Assembly: GCA_023460055.1 (NCBI GenBank)
Contig: JAEWRJ010000157.1
Location: forward strand, 1 to 7,196
DNA length: 7,196 nt
Direction: 5' to 3'
Source of the DNA: Bacillota bacterium
Lineage (GTDB): Bacteria > Bacillota > Clostridia > Christensenellales > Aristaeellaceae
How positions within the stretch are numbered: position 1 is the first letter of the stretch; every line of letters starts with the position of its first letter. The notes below the pieces were generated by a model that saw only the letters and a list, made by a program, of their open reading frames with translations, had not been told where the DNA came from and did not search any database. The position numbers were made by a program, and so were the translations under genes. Positions 4,568-7,196 of this stretch are shown piece after piece.

Positions 4568-6947
4568 ATTTCAGCTCAACGACGGTCACGCCGTCCTCGC
4601 CTTCTCCGTAAAGCCCGAGGCGGTAGCTGTTTACCTGCCGCAGGCCCTTTAGATGCCTTTGTATTCCTGTTCGAAGCGTGCCGGTGCCCTTGCCGTGGAT
4701 GATGGATACTTCATGAAGCCCGGACATGATGGCCAAATCAAGGTAGCGATCAAGTTCCATCAGTGCCTCATCCAGCGCCATGCCGCGGAGGTCGCATTCC
4801 ATCTTGACGCTTCTGTTCATGCTGTCTGTTTTAGCGCTGACAGTGGATTTGCTTTTCGTTTTTGGTTTGGCGGGTCTCAGCTGGCTGAGCAGCACCTTCA
4901 TTTTTATGATACCCGCTTGCACCATCACCTCACCCTTGGAATCCGCAAGCGCCAGCACGGTGGCCACGGCGTTGAGGTGGGGGATCTCAACCGTCTCTCC
5001 CACCGATATATCCTCAGGCTTAACATTGGTAGGGGCGGTGTCAAGCGCAATGCCCTCAGCCATTTCACCCTCAAGCCCTTGGAGGCGCCTTTGAAGAGCG
5101 TTCAGGTTCTGGGCGGTATCGCCTCCGGTTTTCTTCATGAGTTTCAATTCATCAATGATCGCGGCGCTTTCACGTTTAGCGCGGGCCAGGATGCGCCTGG
5201 CTTCTTCCTTTGCTTTGCGTTCGGCATCGGCCTTGCCTGACTCAATTTTCCTGTAGAGCGCCTCCGCCTCATCACGCAGGCGGACTGTCTGCGCGCTGGC
5301 TTCCTCAGCCAGAGCGCGTTCTTTCTCTGCGACCTGCCTGTGATATTCTGCGTTGGCGATCACATCCTCAAATACGATGCTTTCATCGCTTAAAAGCGCC
5401 CTTGAGGCATCAATAATACGGTCAGGCAGCCCCAGACGCTTAGCGATTTCAAACGCGTTGGACTTCCCGGGTACCCCGATGGATAGCCGGTAGGTAGGCC
5501 TTAAGGTGGAAACATCAAATTCAACGCTCGCGTTCTCAATGCCCGGCGTTGATAAAGCATAGGCTTTCAGCTCGCTGTAGTGTGTTGTGGCAACTGTGCG
5601 CACAGACATTTCTTTCAATGAACTCAATATAGCCTGCGCCAGCGCGGCGCCTTCCGTAGGGTCAGTGCCCGCGCCAAGTTCGTCAAACAGCACAAGATCA
5701 TCACGCTGGACCCACTGGAGGATGCTGACAATGTTGGTCATGTGGGAGGAGAAGGTGGAGAGGGATTGCTCTATGCTCTGCTCGTCGCCAATATCCGCGT
5801 AAATGCGATGGAAGACGCATACCTCGGTCCCCAGATCAGCAGGCAGATGCAGGCCGCTTTGCGCCATCAGGCTCAACAAGCCAATGGTTTTTAGCGTTAC
5901 TGTTTTACCGCCGGTGTTTGGGCCGGTCACGATGAGGGTGGTGAACATGTCACCCAGCCATAAATCACAGGGGACCACTTTGTCAGGATCTATCAGCGGA
6001 TGGCGGGCGCGTACAAGGCGTATTCTGCCCTGGTTGTTCATTTTAGGCTGGATGCCGCGCATCAGGCGCGCCAGGGCGCCCTTGGCGAAAATAAAGTCCA
6101 GCTTGATCAGGATATCGATATTGTTAAGAAGCGAGTCCGCGCACTGCGCAACCTGAGCAGAGAACTCCGAAAGGATACGCTCGATCTCCTGCTCTTCCTT
6201 GAGTGACCACTGCCGCAGTTCGTTGCCGGCCTCAACAACAGCCATAGGCTCAATGAACAGTGTCGCCCCTGTGGAGGACTGGTCATGTACAATGCCGGGA
6301 ACATTCTGGCGGTATTCCTGCCGCACGGGGATGACATAGCGCCCGTTGCGCACGGTGACAATGGGCTCCTGAAGATATTTTGAATAGGAGGAGCTTTGCG
6401 TCATGGTGCGCAGTTTTTCTTTTATGCGGTCATTGCACAGCCTCATCTGTCTTCTGATGGAAGAAAGCTGGAGGCTGGCGTTATCGGAAATCTCTTCTTC
6501 CGAGATGATGGCGTCTTTGATGCCGCGCTCAAGAGGATAGTTGGTGATCAGCGAGCCGCTGAGGCCATGCAATATTGGCGTGCTTTCGTTGTCGCTGTTA
6601 AGAGCTGCTTTGGCGGCACTGGCTGCCCGCAAGCAATCCGCGATATCCAGCAGGGCGCGTGTGGAAAGCGTTGCTCCTTTTTGCGAAAGGCTCAGCCATG
6701 GACGAACATCCTTAAATGCGCGCAGAGGGTGATCAGCCCGGCGGCTCAGTAACGTGAGGGCTTCCTGCGTTTCTTCCTGCGCGTGAGCCGCTTGGGACAA
6801 GGTGTCCAGCGGCAGAAGCTCAAGGCAAAAATCGCGGCCCGGTTCCGTCAGCGCACAGCCCGCGAGCTGGTCGCGTATTTTTGTAAATTCAAGGACCCTC
6901 AGTGCTTTTTCCTGCATAAAAGCGGGGATTGCGCTATCGTTTTGCAT
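4566..6947 (-). CDS. mutS2: MutS2 ATPase with C-terminal Smr nuclease domain
   Basis: MutS2 is a MutS-related cytoplasmic ATPase without the mismatch-recognition domain. Family members are linked to suppression of recombination, and in Bacillus subtilis to rescue of collided ribosomes. The 793 residues match the usual length. In order: an N-terminal core/lever region (about 12-310); the ATPase with Walker A GPNTGGKT (342-349), SLSTFSSHM (395-403), Walker B LVLFDELGAGTDP (418-430) and the THYSELK loop (455-461); a charged coiled coil (about 520-630, rich in A, E, K, R); a small beta-rich segment (about 645-690); a basic linker (about 691-715); and the Smr domain (about 716-793) with DLRG (719-722) and HGKGTG (751-756). 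All motifs are intact. The ATG at 6947 has AAGGAG 11 nt upstream, a long spacing. The internal M11 starts a more typical MQEKALRVLEF N-terminus but lacks a ribosome binding site. The gene lies 3 nt after the U32 peptidase gene and 12 nt before the regulator. Confidence 0.97.
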   Translation of the reverse strand: MQNDSAIPAFMQEKALRVLEFTKIRDQLAGCALTEPGRDFCLELLPLDTLSQAAHAQEETQEALTLLSRRADHPLRAFKDVRPWLSLSQKGATLSTRALLDIADCLRAASAAKAALNSDNESTPILHGLSGSLITNYPLERGIKDAIISEEEISDNASLQLSSIRRQMRLCNDRIKEKLRTMTQSSSYSKYLQEPIVTVRNGRYVIPVRQEYRQNVPGIVHDQSSTGATLFIEPMAVVEAGNELRQWSLKEEQEIERILSEFSAQVAQCADSLLNNIDILIKLDFIFAKGALARLMRGIQPKMNNQGRIRLVRARHPLIDPDKVVPCDLWLGDMFTTLIVTGPNTGGKTVTLKTIGLLSLMAQSGLHLPADLGTEVCVFHRIYADIGDEQSIEQSLSTFSSHMTNIVSILQWVQRDDLVLFDELGAGTDPTEGAALAQAILSSLKEMSVRTVATTHYSELKAYALSTPGIENASVEFDVSTLRPTYRLSIGVPGKSNAFEIAKRLGLPDRIIDASRALLSDESIVFEDVIANAEYHRQVAEKERALAEEASAQTVRLRDEAEALYRKIESGKADAERKAKEEARRILARAKRESAAIIDELKLMKKTGGDTAQNLNALQRRLQGLEGEMAEGIALDTAPTNVKPEDISVGETVEIPHLNAVATVLALADSKGEVMVQAGIIKMKVLLSQLRPAKPKTKSKSTVSAKTDSMNRSVKMECDLRGMALDEALMELDRYLDLAIMSGLHEVSIIHGKGTGTLRTGIQRHLKGLRQVNSYRLGLYGEGEDGVTVVELK

Positions 6948-6950
6948 GGA

Positions 6951-7196
6951 TTATAGGACTCCTTCATCAAATCGTCCCGCGTATAAAGGGATATCCGCCG
7001 CAGGAGAGGCATCTCGGCCATCCAGCAAGGCGGAGTAGGCTTTGACGAGCGACATCATGCTGTTCTCATCCTCCAGCGTAAAGTCAAGCAGCCAGTGCCT
7101 TCCAACAGCCTTCTTATATAAGTGGAGAGGCGTATGAAAAAGCAAGGCGTTCAGGCATCCTTCAGGCAGCCTGACAGGGAAAAGAGGAAAGCGCGC
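6951..7196 (-). CDS. C-terminal end of a probable U32 family peptidase (5' part outside window)
   Basis: The frame is open from the right edge to a TAA at 6951, giving the last 81 residues of a protein whose start is not in the window. The TTG at 7145 that could open a short frame is not a credible start, because coding continues upstream. The tail resembles the end of U32 (YhbU/collagenase-like) peptidases: a FPLFPVRLPEGCLNALLF segment, then HWLLDFTLEDENSMMSLVKA (the LDF..E.....V..Y...L.G pattern), then LYAGRFDEGVL where the family usually has a GHFYRGV-like ending. The histidine and tyrosine of that ending are replaced here by R and D. U32 genes next to mutS2 fit clostridial genomes as I recall them. 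It lies 3 nt upstream of mutS2, so it is probably the proximal gene of the same operon. The catalytic region is not visible, so the assignment rests on the tail alone. Confidence 0.55.
   Translation of the reverse strand, partial: ARFPLFPVRLPEGCLNALLFHTPLHLYKKAVGRHWLLDFTLEDENSMMSLVKAYSALLDGRDASPAADIPLYAGRFDEGVL
6959..6964 (-). promoter_or_regulatory. Ribosome binding site of mutS2
   Basis: AAGGAG lies 11 nt before the ATG at 6947, longer than the usual 5-9 nt, and sits within the last codons of the upstream peptidase gene. The internal start at 6917 has no Shine-Dalgarno sequence, so 6947 is preferred. Confidence 0.55.

Noticed and set aside
4653..5240. 195-codon plus-strand open frame antisense to the end of mutS2
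   Set aside because: It lies wholly opposite a gene with intact conserved motifs (Smr domain and coiled coil), has no recognisable domain, and is best explained as a shadow of mutS2 codon bias.
6951..7145. Short 64-residue gene starting at TTG 7145
   Set aside because: The same frame stays open to the window edge and its sequence reads as the continuation of a larger protein tail, so the short frame is only the end of a truncated gene.
1..7196. Mobile elements, CRISPR arrays, tRNA or rRNA genes, phage or defence genes
   Set aside because: I looked for spaced direct repeats, transposase motifs, tRNA-like cloverleafs and defence domains on both strands and saw none; the coding content is housekeeping, signalling and transport.

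Overview
The window reads as a chromosomal segment of a Gram-positive, probably clostridial (Bacillota), bacterium. The reasons are the family mix (MutS2 with a C-terminal Smr domain, a U32-type peptidase end, an OmpR-type regulator and HAMP kinase of Firmicutes style, an MEP-pathway kinase), strong AGGAGG-type ribosome binding sites, and tight gene packing with stop/start overlaps. Base composition looks close to balanced. The genus cannot be fixed from what I can see.

Layout, right to left on the minus strand. The window opens inside the C-terminal end of a probable U32 family peptidase (7196-6951). Next come mutS2 (6947-4566), an OmpR/PhoB-family response regulator (4553-3864), a two-transmembrane HAMP sensor histidine kinase (3867-2398) and ispE (2401-1529). 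Every junction is very short or overlapping: 3 nt, 12 nt, a stop/start overlap, and a 4-nt GTGA overlap. All five genes are therefore likely one transcription unit with translational coupling at its distal end. A small plus-strand gene (1084-1572) codes for an unrecognised 162-residue protein with one membrane helix. It converges on ispE and the two coding regions overlap by 44 bp. It is divergent from a minus-strand ABC transporter ATPase (912-1) whose last codons run off the left edge. The 171-bp divergent region between them (913-1083) holds two perfect inverted repeats and a plausible extended -10 promoter for the ABC gene.

The genes form a housekeeping and signalling cluster: DNA recombination control or ribosome rescue (MutS2), sensing and transcription control (the two-component pair), and isoprenoid precursor synthesis (IspE). 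The ABC ATPase probably continues into an ABC-2 permease gene outside the window. I see no mobile element, CRISPR array, tRNA, rRNA or convincing intrinsic terminator. Nothing here is strong evidence for a new defence or metabolic system. The least explained parts are the small membrane protein, its inverted-repeat leader, and its overlap with ispE.
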